DNA of 64,000 bases, from contig NZ_CP011505.1 in assembly GCF_001028665.1 (NCBI RefSeq), positions 1-64,000 on the forward strand, in the 5' to 3' direction. Position numbers and translations under genes: made by a program. Positions 39,717 through 47,602 of this stretch are shown here, in pieces. Source of the stretch: Burkholderia pyrrocinia. GTDB taxonomy: Bacteria > Pseudomonadota > Gammaproteobacteria > Burkholderiales > Burkholderiaceae. Positions within the stretch are counted from its first letter, which is position 1; each line of letters starts with the position of its first letter. The notes beneath the pieces were generated by a model, which worked only from the letters and a program-made list of their open reading frames with translations, was not told where the DNA came from and searched no databases.

Positions 39717-40718
39717 TCACTTGACCGTGATCACGACTTTACCCTTTGCGCGTCCTTGGTCGACGTAAGTCAAAGCTTCTGCAGTTGCGTAGAGCGGCCA
39801 CGCACGATCTACTATCGGGCGAATCACTCCGGCTTCGATCAGGGACGTGAGTTCGCCAAGCTGTCGACCTTCGGCGCGCATGAAAACGAACGAGTAGCTT
39901 ATGCCGCGCTTTCCAGCCTTGTTCCGAATACTGCGACTCAACAGGCGCAGCACCTGCTTCAACGGCCAGGACAATCCCTGTTCGGCCGCGAATTCGGGAG
40001 TTGGCGGGCCCGAGATGGAGATGAGGTGCCCACCAGGCTTAAGCACCTGGAGCGATTTTTCCAGCACATCGTTGCCGAGGCTGTTCAGCACCACATCGTA
40101 GTCGCGCAGCTCGGCTGCGAAATCCTGCTTCTTGTAGTCGATCACGACATCGGCACCCAACCCCTTGACCCACGCGATATTGCCGGTGCTGGTGGTCGTG
40201 GCGACGAAGGCGCCGAGATGCTTGGCCAACTGAATAGCGATGGTGCCGACACCGCCGGAGCCGGCGTGGATCAATACCTTTTGTCCTTTCTTCAGCTTTG
40301 CCGTTTCGACCAGCACCTGCCATGCGGTCAGCCCTACCAGCGGGACAGACGCAGCTTCTTCCATGGTCAGGTTCTCGGGTTTGAATGCCAGAGACGATTC
40401 CTTGACTGCAATGAACTCGGCGAAGGTTCCGATGCGGTCCTGGTCCGGACGCGCATACACCTCGTCACCCGGCTTGAAGCGTCGGACACGGGGGCCCACT
40501 CGCACGACCGTGCCAGCCACATCGTTGCCGAGAATCAATGGCATGGGATAGGGGAGGATCATCTTGAACTCGCCGCTCCTGATCTTGGAATCCAGCACAT
40601 TGACGCCCGCTGCGTGGACCTGGATCAGAACGTCGTCGTCCCGCAATTTCGGTTCCGGCATCGTCGCAATCCGACCGATCTCTTTTTTGCCGTAACGATC
40701 AATAACGAAGGCTTTCAT
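39717..40718 (-). CDS. NADP-dependent quinone oxidoreductase-type enzyme (MDR family)
   Basis: A 333-residue zinc-free medium-chain reductase. The N-terminal GroES-like fold (VLIQVHAAGVNVLDSKIRSG, LILGNDVAGTVVRVG) and the Rossmann motif LIHAGSGGVGTIAIQLAKHLGA are clear, and no zinc-binding cysteines are seen. Such enzymes reduce quinones or conjugated enones. It is the third gene of the minus-strand run acuI - hydrolase B - this gene, under the operator at 42784. A truncated relative is at 25629-25943. Confidence 0.9.
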   Translation of the reverse strand: MKAFVIDRYGKKEIGRIATMPEPKLRDDDVLIQVHAAGVNVLDSKIRSGEFKMILPYPMPLILGNDVAGTVVRVGPRVRRFKPGDEVYARPDQDRIGTFAEFIAVKESSLAFKPENLTMEEAASVPLVGLTAWQVLVETAKLKKGQKVLIHAGSGGVGTIAIQLAKHLGAFVATTTSTGNIAWVKGLGADVVIDYKKQDFAAELRDYDVVLNSLGNDVLEKSLQVLKPGGHLISISGPPTPEFAAEQGLSWPLKQVLRLLSRSIRNKAGKRGISYSFVFMRAEGRQLGELTSLIEAGVIRPIVDRAWPLYATAEALTYVDQGRAKGKVVITVK

Positions 40719-40829
40719 TTGATTCTGTTCTTCCGGAATGTTTGAATTGAACTGAAGCGCAATAGCTTGCGTGCAGGTGATGTCGAGAGATCAGTCACTC
40801 CCCTGATCCAGGTTCGCACCAAGGTCGCG

Positions 40830-41693
40830 TCATCCATTGAGGAAATCCAGCGCCTTCGACACGAAGTCGGCGTGATACTGGAAGATACCTCCGTGCCCGG
40901 CGTCTTCGTAGATGATCAGGTGCGCGTTCGGAATCCGGCGGGCCATGTCGCGGCTGTTGGCGGTGGGAACCATCGCGTCGTTGTCGCCGTTTGCGATCAG
41001 CACTGGAATGCGAATGCTGCCCAGATCCTGCGGCGTCTGGCGGCCCCATGCCTTGATCGCCTGGAGTTGGCGCAGAAACGCGCTGGGCGCAGGGCCTTTG
41101 TCACGATCGGTCTTGCGCTCCTTCAGCCGCTTCAGGAAGGCACTCGCGGCCCGCCGGCCATTCGCCGTCGACGTAAAGAACAAGTAGTACTTGGGATCGC
41201 GCAGCGTGAGCAGCCCCTTGAGGATTCGCGGCCACGAGACCGCCCCTACCTGGTCGATGCCTTGGCCACCGGCTGGCCCCGTGCCGGTGAGGATGAGCTT
41301 GCTCACGAGGTCCGGCGCCTTCATCACGACGTCCTGTGCGACGAATCCGCCCAGCGAGAAGCCGAGCAGGTCGACCTGCTCGAAACCCAGCTTTCGGATC
41401 AAGGCGATCGTGTCGCGTGCCATTTCGTCGATTGTCAAGGGCGCCGAACCGCCGGACGCACCGATTCCGCGGTAGTCGGTCGCGATGACTCGATGCCCGC
41501 TGGCCAGGCCATCGACGATCCGCGGATCGAAGTTGTCAAGGACCGCGCCCCAATGGTTGAGCAGGATCAGGGGCACGCCGCCCTGCGAGCCTAGTTCACG
41601 GTAGGCGAAGGTGGTGCCTTCGACCTCGATCGAGCGATTCGGAGTATGGGCGTAGGAGGCGCCCGATTTCGCAGGCAGGTCGGAACGGATCAT
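40830..41693 (-). CDS. Alpha/beta hydrolase (paralogue B)
   Basis: A 287-residue serine hydrolase without signal peptide. The triad motifs are LLGFSLGGFVAQD (Ser), IANGDNDAMVPTANS (Asp) and EDAGHGGIFQYHADF (His). YREL, the LLNHWGAVLDNFDPRIVDGL block and DYRGIGASGGSAP match the haloperoxidase/epoxide-hydrolase-like group. Upstream frame extends to 41750, but ATG 41693 has a perfect GAGGAG 7 bases before it. It lies 75 bases after acuI. It is close in sequence to the exported hydrolase at 36100 and more distant from that at 45975. Confidence 0.9.
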   Translation of the reverse strand: MIRSDLPAKSGASYAHTPNRSIEVEGTTFAYRELGSQGGVPLILLNHWGAVLDNFDPRIVDGLASGHRVIATDYRGIGASGGSAPLTIDEMARDTIALIRKLGFEQVDLLGFSLGGFVAQDVVMKAPDLVSKLILTGTGPAGGQGIDQVGAVSWPRILKGLLTLRDPKYYLFFTSTANGRRAASAFLKRLKERKTDRDKGPAPSAFLRQLQAIKAWGRQTPQDLGSIRIPVLIANGDNDAMVPTANSRDMARRIPNAHLIIYEDAGHGGIFQYHADFVSKALDFLNG

Positions 41694-41768
41694 CGCCGAC
41701 TCCTCGCGTTGGCTTCCGGCCGCGGATGGGTTGTCGATAGTGCGAGACATGACGGCATGGAAGACAGG

Positions 41769-42755
41769 TTACGTGTTGACATCGACAAGTGTGCGGCCTC
41801 GCACCTTGCCTTCGAGCACCCGGCTGGCGATGCCCGGCACCTCGGCGAGGCCAATGACTTCGGTGGTGCGTGCTAGCTTGTCCAGGTCAAGGTCGTTGGC
41901 CAGGCGCGTCCATGCCTGCAGCCGGAGGTCCCGCGGTGCGTTCACCGAGTCGATGCCGGCGAGGGTTACGTTGCGCAAGATGAATGGCAGTACCGACGCA
42001 GGGAGATCCGGGCCCTGCGCGAGCCCGAACGCGGCGACCGCACCGCGATAGCGGATCTGCGCCAGCACATTGGCCAGGGTGTGGCTGCCGACCGAGTCGA
42101 TGGCGCCGGCCCAGCGTTCCTTGGCGATCGGCGCGCATGGTTCGGACAGCGTGCGTCGGTCAATCACGTCGGCGGCGCCCAGATCGCGAAGATAGTCGGC
42201 TTCCTCCAGCCGCCCGGTCGAGGCGACCACCCGGTAGCCCAGCCTCGACAGCAACGCGATCGCAATGGATCCAGCCCCGCCGCTGGCACCGGTAACGAGG
42301 ACATCACCGTGACTCGGCGTCAGGCCGGAGTGTTCCAGCGCCAGCACGGACAGCATCGCGGTGTAGCCGGCGGTGCCGATGGCCATCGCATTGCGGGTCG
42401 AGATTGCCTTCGGCAGCTTGACCAGCCAATCGCCGCTGACACGCGCCTTTTGCGCGAAGCCGCCGTGATGGGTCTGGCTCAGCCCCCAGCCGTTGGCAAC
42501 CACGTGGTCGCCAACGGCAATTCCCGGATGGGAAGAGGCCTCCACCGTGCCCGCGAAGTCTATGCCGGGAATCAACGGGAACTGGCGGATTACCGGCGCG
42601 CGACCGCTGACCGCCATCGCATCTTTGTAGTTCACGGTTGAGTAATCGATCGCGACGGTCACGTCGCCCGGCATTAGTTCTGCTTCGTCGAAGTCGACCA
42701 GGTCGGTCGAAATCGCATCGCCTGCCTGGGTGGCCAGAAGTGCCTGGAATGTCAT
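41769..42755 (-). CDS. acuI: Acrylyl-CoA reductase-type MDR oxidoreductase (AcuI/YhdH)
   Basis: A 328-residue NADPH-dependent reductase. It follows the AcuI pattern closely: DYSTVNYKDAMAVSGRAPV, PLIPGIDFAGTVEASSHP, WGLSQTHHGGFAQKARV, GTAGYTAMLSVLALEHSGL, VTGASGGAGSIAIALLSRLG, KERWAGAIDSVGSHTLANVL and TLAGIDSVNAPR. AcuI reduces acryloyl-CoA to propionyl-CoA and also detoxifies it; relatives reduce other 2-enoyl compounds. GGAGAAG precedes the ATG. The ATATGATG/CATCATA dyad 28 bases upstream should place it under TetR-type control. It heads the acuI - hydrolase B - oxidoreductase operon. Confidence 0.93.
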   Translation of the reverse strand: MTFQALLATQAGDAISTDLVDFDEAELMPGDVTVAIDYSTVNYKDAMAVSGRAPVIRQFPLIPGIDFAGTVEASSHPGIAVGDHVVANGWGLSQTHHGGFAQKARVSGDWLVKLPKAISTRNAMAIGTAGYTAMLSVLALEHSGLTPSHGDVLVTGASGGAGSIAIALLSRLGYRVVASTGRLEEADYLRDLGAADVIDRRTLSEPCAPIAKERWAGAIDSVGSHTLANVLAQIRYRGAVAAFGLAQGPDLPASVLPFILRNVTLAGIDSVNAPRDLRLQAWTRLANDLDLDKLARTTEVIGLAEVPGIASRVLEGKVRGRTLVDVNT

Positions 42756-42783
42756 CGTCTTCTCCAGATGTTGCTACACAAAA

Positions 42784-42801
42784 ATATGATGATCATCATA
42801 A
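42784..42801. promoter_or_regulatory. TetR-1-type operator upstream of acuI
   Basis: ATATGATG-AT-CATCATAA has the same 8+2+8 layout as the TetR-1 operator at 26582, with one mismatch in the last base; the inner 16 bases are a perfect palindrome. It lies 28 bases upstream of the acuI start. Confidence 0.72.
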
Positions 42802-43260
42802 TTTATGACGAAAAAAATGTTCGCCGATTCGGTTCTCCAAGGAGACGAGATCCGCCAGTGCGGCCCTCCACACCAAATCGGACAACGCCTCTTCATCGAC
42901 TGCGCTCGCCCGTATCACAGCATCGACAATCGTGGCAGCGGTGATCAGGGAACGCTCGTGCGCGCCGGGCTTCCCCCAGACGGCCGACTGGCGAGAAACG
43001 ACGACGATCAACTCCTTGATGCGGTGCGTCAGGCCGCGTCGCCGCACGACAGGCGCGCAGTATCGCCTGACGCGATTGCATTCGTAGAACCGTGGATGCG
43101 ACGCGCGAGAACGCGGCCACTGCGTCGGTGCCAGCGCGATCGGTGGCTTCGGCAAGCATCGCTTCGAGTGACGCGAAGTGCGCATGGAGTCCGCCATCGA
43201 TGAGCCCGGCCTGCTTCATCGGCTCGGCGACGCTGGTGCCGTCGTCGCCGCTGCGCCCGA
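42796..43260 (-). pseudogene. Decayed TetR-family regulator (paralogue of TetR-1)
   Basis: Two frames carry pieces aligned to TetR-1. One has GTSVAEPMKQAGLIDGGLHAHFASLEAMLAEATDRAGTDAV (in pieces) and covers the end of the helix-turn-helix. The other has LTHRIKELIVVVSRQSAVWGKPGAHERSLITAATIVDAVIRASAVDEEALSD (in pieces) and ends at 42796. The first helix of the DNA-binding domain, about 25 codons of the middle and reading-frame continuity near 43050-43100 are lost, so no functional repressor can be made. It reads toward acuI. Matching dyads remain on both sides (42784 and 43321), which suggests that the operon now answers to TetR-1 or is deregulated. Confidence 0.78.
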
Positions 43261-43320
43261 ACAGCGGTTTCGACGAGATGATTATGTGTGGCTTAGTTGA
43301 AGCAGAAGGAGATGATTTGC

Positions 43321-43338
43321 ATATGATGGACATCATAT
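43321..43338. promoter_or_regulatory. TetR-1-type operator upstream of the decayed TetR gene
   Basis: A perfect ATATGATG-GA-CATCATAT dyad, identical in both arms to the one in front of TetR-1. It is where the autoregulatory site of the decayed paralogue would be. Confidence 0.75.
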
Positions 43339-43513
43339 TATCGCTCGGTAAAAATGCAAGACTTTTTCATGGGCCTGCCGTTCGAGTCCGACATGCAGTG
43401 CGCTCGCCGAGTCGTGACGAGCAGGGAGTCGCGTTATGTAGCGGTTTTGCATAGGGGCTCGACGGTCGCTGGCCGGATGATACGTCCGTCCGTCTCGACA
43501 GCCAGTCCGGACA

Positions 43514-44779
43514 TCAATCGCGCGCTCGGAGGCGCCGAGTGCGATAGGTGCCCCAGCCGCTCGTTACCGCCGACTTGAGAAATGCCGACAGGCCACTCTC
43601 ATTGGGACGGGGATTGCCTCCCTTGGCGATTCGCTTGAGCTGTCGCGTGTACCAGAGGATTTCCATCAACCCCATGCGATCGACCGGCTTTATGCCCGTA
43701 GTGATGGGGCGCACCTGTTGCTTGCTATCGTGTCCTTGCAACAAGGCGACCGGTGCGTCGGGGTCGATCGCGAGCAACCGTGCGAGACCGATGATGTCCA
43801 GCGATCCAGCGCGCAATGCGGCATTCATTCCCGAGGCACTGCGGAAGCCGCCGGTGACCATCAGCGGCACGCGCACCGAGGCGCGTACTTTCTCGGCAAA
43901 CTCGAGGAAATAGGCTTCGCGCGCGACGGTGGATGCCTTCCTGGATTGCTCGAGCGTGCCGCTCATGGCCGGGGCCTCATAGGTGCCGCCCGATATCTCG
44001 ATCAGATCGATGCCGGCGTCGACCAGCGCATGAATCGTCGCCAGCGACTCGTCCTCGGTGAAGCCCCCGCGCTGGAAGTCGGCGGAGTTGAGCTTGATGC
44101 CGACGGGGAAGTCCGGGCCGACGCGGCGGCGAATCTCGGCATAGACGGCAAGCACAAAACGTCGCCGTTTCTCGGGAGTCCCGCCCCATTCGTCGTTGCG
44201 GCGATTGTGGTGTGGCGAAAGAAACTGGTTGACTAGGTAACCGTGCGCTCCGTGGATTTCCACGCCGCTGAACCCTGCCTTCTTGCAGATGGCCGCACTG
44301 CGCCCGAATCGCTCGATGATGTCCTGGATTTCGGCGGCCGTGGCTTCGCGCGGAGTGTCGAAGAATGCCGCCATGTCTTCGCGAAACGGAACGGCCGATG
44401 GGGCGAGGTTGCTGGCGTTCAGCCCCTTGGTCGATTGCTTGCCGGGATGATTAAGCTGGGCCCAGATGGCAGCGCCTTGGCCGGTTGCCGCCTGCGCCCA
44501 ATGCCGCAATACGGGCAAGTCCGCCTCATTCTCGATCACCACGTTGCCCGGCTCGCCCAACGCCCGGCGATCGATCATCACGTTACCGGTGATGATCAGC
44601 CCCAGACCCGATGCAGCCCACCGCCGGTACAACTCGACGAGTGCCAGGGTCGGGCGATTGGCGTAGGTGCCAAGGGTCTCGCTCATGGACGCCTTGGCGA
44701 GGCGATTGCGCAGCACGCTGCCATTCGGCAAGCGCAGCGGTTGGTTCAGCAAGTTTGATACACGAGATGTTTCGGTCAT
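43514..44779 (-). CDS. NADH:flavin oxidoreductase, Old Yellow Enzyme family
   Basis: A 421-residue FMN enzyme with the TIM-barrel pattern of the OYE/2,4-dienoyl-CoA-reductase-like group. Visible blocks are LRNRLAKASMSE, IITGNVMIDRRALGEP, WAQLNHPGKQ, the substrate/FMN-binding HGAHGYLVNQFLSPHHNRR, DEWGGTPEKRRRF and LMVTGGFRS. It has no C-terminal 4Fe-4S/FAD extension, so it is a single-domain ene-reductase for activated alkenes. The open frame runs upstream to 45103 over the HxlR gene, but ATG 44779 begins where the family begins. It is the last gene of the hydrolase C - SCP2 - HxlR - OYE run. Confidence 0.92.
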   Translation of the reverse strand: MTETSRVSNLLNQPLRLPNGSVLRNRLAKASMSETLGTYANRPTLALVELYRRWAASGLGLIITGNVMIDRRALGEPGNVVIENEADLPVLRHWAQAATGQGAAIWAQLNHPGKQSTKGLNASNLAPSAVPFREDMAAFFDTPREATAAEIQDIIERFGRSAAICKKAGFSGVEIHGAHGYLVNQFLSPHHNRRNDEWGGTPEKRRRFVLAVYAEIRRRVGPDFPVGIKLNSADFQRGGFTEDESLATIHALVDAGIDLIEISGGTYEAPAMSGTLEQSRKASTVAREAYFLEFAEKVRASVRVPLMVTGGFRSASGMNAALRAGSLDIIGLARLLAIDPDAPVALLQGHDSKQQVRPITTGIKPVDRMGLMEILWYTRQLKRIAKGGNPRPNESGLSAFLKSAVTSGWGTYRTRRLRARD

Positions 44780-44837
44780 GACGGATTGCCTGTAGGCTGG
44801 AATGAAGTTGGACCGGAAGCCCGGGATCCGGCAAATT

Positions 44838-45503
44838 TCAAGGGCAATATTCGAGCACCCGGAACACCTGTGTGAATGTGCTTCGTTGTCCTTGAAGAAG
44901 GCTTGCCCGTCCCTTGCGAAGCGCATCTGCCGGCGTGATCTGGCGCAAGGCAAGGGCCGTGAACGTTTCCAGATCGCACTGAATACTGACGTCAGGGGGC
45001 ACGGCACTTGGACCCGAGCGTGCCAGCACTTCGCCATTGTTCGCGAGCACGTGGAAGACTTCCGCTCCCACATGAAACTCGTACGACGCCTGCAGCCCTG
45101 CACTTGCGGCCGGATTGCTCATTCCGGTTAGGAAAAGCGCGATGAGTTCGGCGCGGGCCGTCATCGGATCGATTCGCTCGTCAACGGGCAGGCTCAGGCC
45201 CCAGAGCCCAAGCGAAATCAGCGGTTTCCGAAGCTGTTCGCCGAGCGGTGTCAACTCGTAAGCCGGCGCGGGCAGAGCGGTAGATCGCACGACACCGCTG
45301 TCCACCAGTGTCGAGAGGCGTGTGGAGAGTCGGTTGGTTCCCATCGCGGGCAGGATCGCCAGCAAATCCTTGAAGCGCTTCGGCCCGAGCAGGAGTTCGC
45401 GGACCAGCAGCAGCGTCCATCGTTCGCCCAGGACGTCCAGTGCCCGAGCCATCGGGCAAAGCTGACCGTAAGTCTTGTTTTGCATGGACAAGGGGTTGCT
45501 CAC
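44838..45503 (-). CDS. HxlR-family regulator with C-terminal SCP2-type lipid-binding domain
   Basis: A 221-residue regulator. The winged helix of HxlR type is at about residues 10-105 (YGQLCPMARALDVLGERWTL, LLVRELLLGPKRFKDLLAIL, YELTPLGEQL). The C-terminal 115 residues (YEFHVGAEVFHVLANNG, PDVSIQCDLETFTALALRQ, TPADALRKGRA) match sterol-carrier-protein-2-like domains, so the protein probably senses a lipid-like ligand. GTG 45503 directly follows the stop of the SCP2 gene. Cys16 lies in the conserved N-terminal LCP position used by redox-sensing HxlR proteins. It may bind the ACTATAC/GTATAGT dyads at 39238 and 46909. Confidence 0.88.
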   Translation of the reverse strand: MSNPLSMQNKTYGQLCPMARALDVLGERWTLLLVRELLLGPKRFKDLLAILPAMGTNRLSTRLSTLVDSGVVRSTALPAPAYELTPLGEQLRKPLISLGLWGLSLPVDERIDPMTARAELIALFLTGMSNPAASAGLQASYEFHVGAEVFHVLANNGEVLARSGPSAVPPDVSIQCDLETFTALALRQITPADALRKGRASLLQGQRSTFTQVFRVLEYCP

Positions 45504-45902
45504 TCAAAAAGCGGTGCGGTCATAGGGAGAGATCATCTTCGGCGGCTGCAGGAACGCCGTCAGCCCCTGGAACCACATAACTTCCAGGAAGTCGCCGCTG
45601 ATAACCAGATCGTTGCTGCCCAACCCCCTCAGAAAAGCTGCCTGGCTATCCTTGTTCGACAGAATCTTGAAGCCCTTCGCGGCATCTTTGAAGCTCAGGG
45701 TAAATCGAGGGTTCGCTGCCAATCCGGAAATGGATCGTACGGCCCCGTCGCGAATCACGAAGTAGCGACCGATGCCGGAAATCGTGCGGATCTGGAACAC
45801 CAGATCCTTGCCGTCGATGTACCTGGCGCAATCGGGGTTCTTCCTGACCTGCTGCTTCAGCAGTCGGGCGAAGACCCACAACAGGAACTTGAACTTGAGC
45901 AT
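45504..45902 (-). CDS. Stand-alone SCP2-type sterol/lipid-binding protein
   Basis: A 132-residue protein. Strands such as DLVFQIRTISGIGRYFVIRD, RSISGLAANPRFTLSFKDA and helix/loop FKILSNKDSQAAFLRGL, DLVISGDFLEVMWFQGL fit the SCP2 fold, which holds a lipid or sterol in a tunnel. No export signal is seen, although the N-terminus (FKFLLWVFARLL) is hydrophobic. Its stop is immediately followed by the GTG start of the HxlR-SCP2 regulator. Its role may be to carry or present the hydrophobic substrate. Family assignment is by pattern and is less certain than for its neighbours. Confidence 0.7.
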   Translation of the reverse strand: MLKFKFLLWVFARLLKQQVRKNPDCARYIDGKDLVFQIRTISGIGRYFVIRDGAVRSISGLAANPRFTLSFKDAAKGFKILSNKDSQAAFLRGLGSNDLVISGDFLEVMWFQGLTAFLQPPKMISPYDRTAF

Positions 45903-45974
45903 GGCGGGCGGCCTTGGTGCGGTTGAACATGAACCAGGCTCTTCCCATTGAAGACCCCGATTCGGGAAGGGGCG

Positions 45975-46820
45975 TTACTCGCCCAGGAATCGAACGGCGT
46001 GATACAGGAAACGCTCCGGGCACTGGAATTGCGCGGCGTGGCCACAATCCGGATAGATGAACAACTGCGCGTTCGGAATGTTTCTGGCCATGTAGAACGA
46101 ATTGACGGTCGGGACCATCACGTCGTTAACACCGTTGAGGATGAAGGTCGGATGCTTGATTTCCCGCAGGTACGCGAAGGGGTCTTCCTCCGACAACCTC
46201 GGCAGGTACAGCATGTTCGCCTCTATCTGCGCTTGCGCGACCTCCGCCGAAGAAGGCGGATCCTGGTCGACGCGCTGATGACGACGTTGCCAGAATTCAT
46301 GCGCAGCCTGTCGGGCTGCCTGCGAACGTCCGAAAAACAGGTACTCGAAGTCTTCGAAGACGGGCACCGGTCGTGGTGCCGTCGTCAGCACCGACGGCTC
46401 CATGTCGGGGTTGCCGCCACGCGGACCGGTCCCCAAGAGCATCAGCTTACGTACAAGCTCCGGATGGCGCCAGGTCAGATCCAGCGCCTGGAAGCCGCCA
46501 AGCGAAAAGCCCAGGACATCGACTTGTTTCAAGCCAAGCGCGTGGATGAAGGCGGCTGCGTCGTCCGCCATGTCCTCGATCCGGTTGCGAGGCCGGCCGG
46601 ACGACGAGGCGATGCCGCGACCGTTGTACAGGATGACTTCCCGGCCCTCCGCCAAGCCATCCGTCATCACCGGATCCCAATGATCCATGCCACCACGAAA
46701 GTGTTGAAGGAACAGCAGCGGAGGCTGGTCGGTGCCGGTATTGCCCCACCGACGATAGGCGAAGTGCTCCGAGCCGACATCGATGAATCGGGTCTGGGCA
46801 GTCTGGTGCGTATCGATCAT
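45975..46820 (-). CDS. Alpha/beta hydrolase (paralogue C)
   Basis: A 281-residue serine hydrolase without signal peptide. The triad motifs are LGFSLGGFQALD (Ser), ILNGVNDVMVPTVNS (Asp) and PDCGHAAQFQCPERF (His). The FLQHFRGGMDHWDPVMTDGL and YNGRGIASSSG blocks place it in the same broad group as paralogues A and B, but it has a longer cap insert (FEDFEYLFFGRSQAARQAAHEFWQRR). It is the first gene of the minus-strand run ending with the OYE gene and has an operator-promoter at 46909. Confidence 0.9.
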   Translation of the reverse strand: MIDTHQTAQTRFIDVGSEHFAYRRWGNTGTDQPPLLFLQHFRGGMDHWDPVMTDGLAEGREVILYNGRGIASSSGRPRNRIEDMADDAAAFIHALGLKQVDVLGFSLGGFQALDLTWRHPELVRKLMLLGTGPRGGNPDMEPSVLTTAPRPVPVFEDFEYLFFGRSQAARQAAHEFWQRRHQRVDQDPPSSAEVAQAQIEANMLYLPRLSEEDPFAYLREIKHPTFILNGVNDVMVPTVNSFYMARNIPNAQLFIYPDCGHAAQFQCPERFLYHAVRFLGE

Positions 46821-46908
46821 TTGCTTGGCTCACAAGCTGTTCGGTTCCTGAAACCCGCGCTGTTTCCGTTGCGGTGCCATCAACTCATTGCGGACATCAT
46901 GCCACATA

Positions 46909-46927
46909 ACTATACGAATAGTATAGT
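46909..46927. promoter_or_regulatory. Operator-promoter of the hydrolase C - SCP2 - HxlR - OYE operon
   Basis: A perfect dyad ACTATAC-GAATA-GTATAGT. On the minus strand TTGATT, an 18-base spacer and TATAGT overlap it, exactly as at 39238-39256. It lies 89 bases upstream of the hydrolase start. Autoregulation by the HxlR-SCP2 protein of the same operon is the simplest reading. Confidence 0.75.
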
Positions 46928-47305
46928 ACATAAATCAAAAACTCGGCGCCGGAATCGCGTACCGGGTGCCACCGTGGCTTTCGCGGTCCCCGGCCACCCC
47001 AAAAACGTTCTTCCGCTGCGGGGCATGCTGCCCGGATCCCGGAGAACCATGTGTCGCCACGAAGACCGCAAGCGGTCGACCGATCGCGTCGTGCTTGCGG
47101 GTTTCGTAACGCTCCTCTGGACCGAGGTAACGAATCTCGCCACGCGATCGGGTGTGGCCGGCAGGGCAGTCTGCGGCGAACAGGGGTCGGACCTGAGGCG
47201 CCACCTTTGCGGCTGTCAGTCGGAAGCAGGGAGCATTGGGCTACCAAACGTTGATAGTGGCGACGGCATGGACGTGAAGGTTCGGGCGGAGAAAATATTT
47301 CGTCT
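46928..47305. other. Stretch without a recognisable gene
   Basis: About 380 bases between the operator at 46909 and the ligase fragment. Small open frames on both strands have no recognisable domain. Part of it may be what is left of DNA between the joined modules. Confidence 0.45.
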
Positions 47306-47602
47306 GTGGAGGTGGAGGAGGTCATCTATCGCATGTCGGTCGTCCTGAAAGCGGCCGTGGTCGCGCAGCTGGATGACAAGTGGGGCGAGACTCCTTGCGC
47401 GTTTATCGAGCTGAAGGCCGATGCCCCGAGCATCACCGAGGAGGATGTGATCTCGTTCTGTCGAGAGCGACTGGCACATTTCAAGTGCCCGCGTCGCGTG
47501 ATTTTCGGGGAATTGCCCAAAACTGCTACCGGGACGATCCAGAAGTTCCGCCTGCGGGAGCAAGCGGGCAGCCGTGAAGCGATTACGAGATTGGCCGAAT
47601 AA
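47306..47602 (+). pseudogene. C-terminal fragment of an acyl-CoA ligase
   Basis: The open frame codes for 98 residues that match only the small C-terminal domain of AMP-forming ligases: VEEVIYRMSVVLKAAVVAQLDDKWGETPCAF (in pieces), SFCRERLAHFKCPRRVIFGE and LPKTATGTIQKFRLREQA. In active enzymes the last motif is PKT.TGKIQKF with the catalytic lysine; here a threonine (ACG) stands in its place. The N-terminal 80 percent, with the ATP-binding loop, is absent. It is a dead remnant near the right end of the accessory block, mirroring the oxidoreductase fragment near the left end. Confidence 0.8.
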
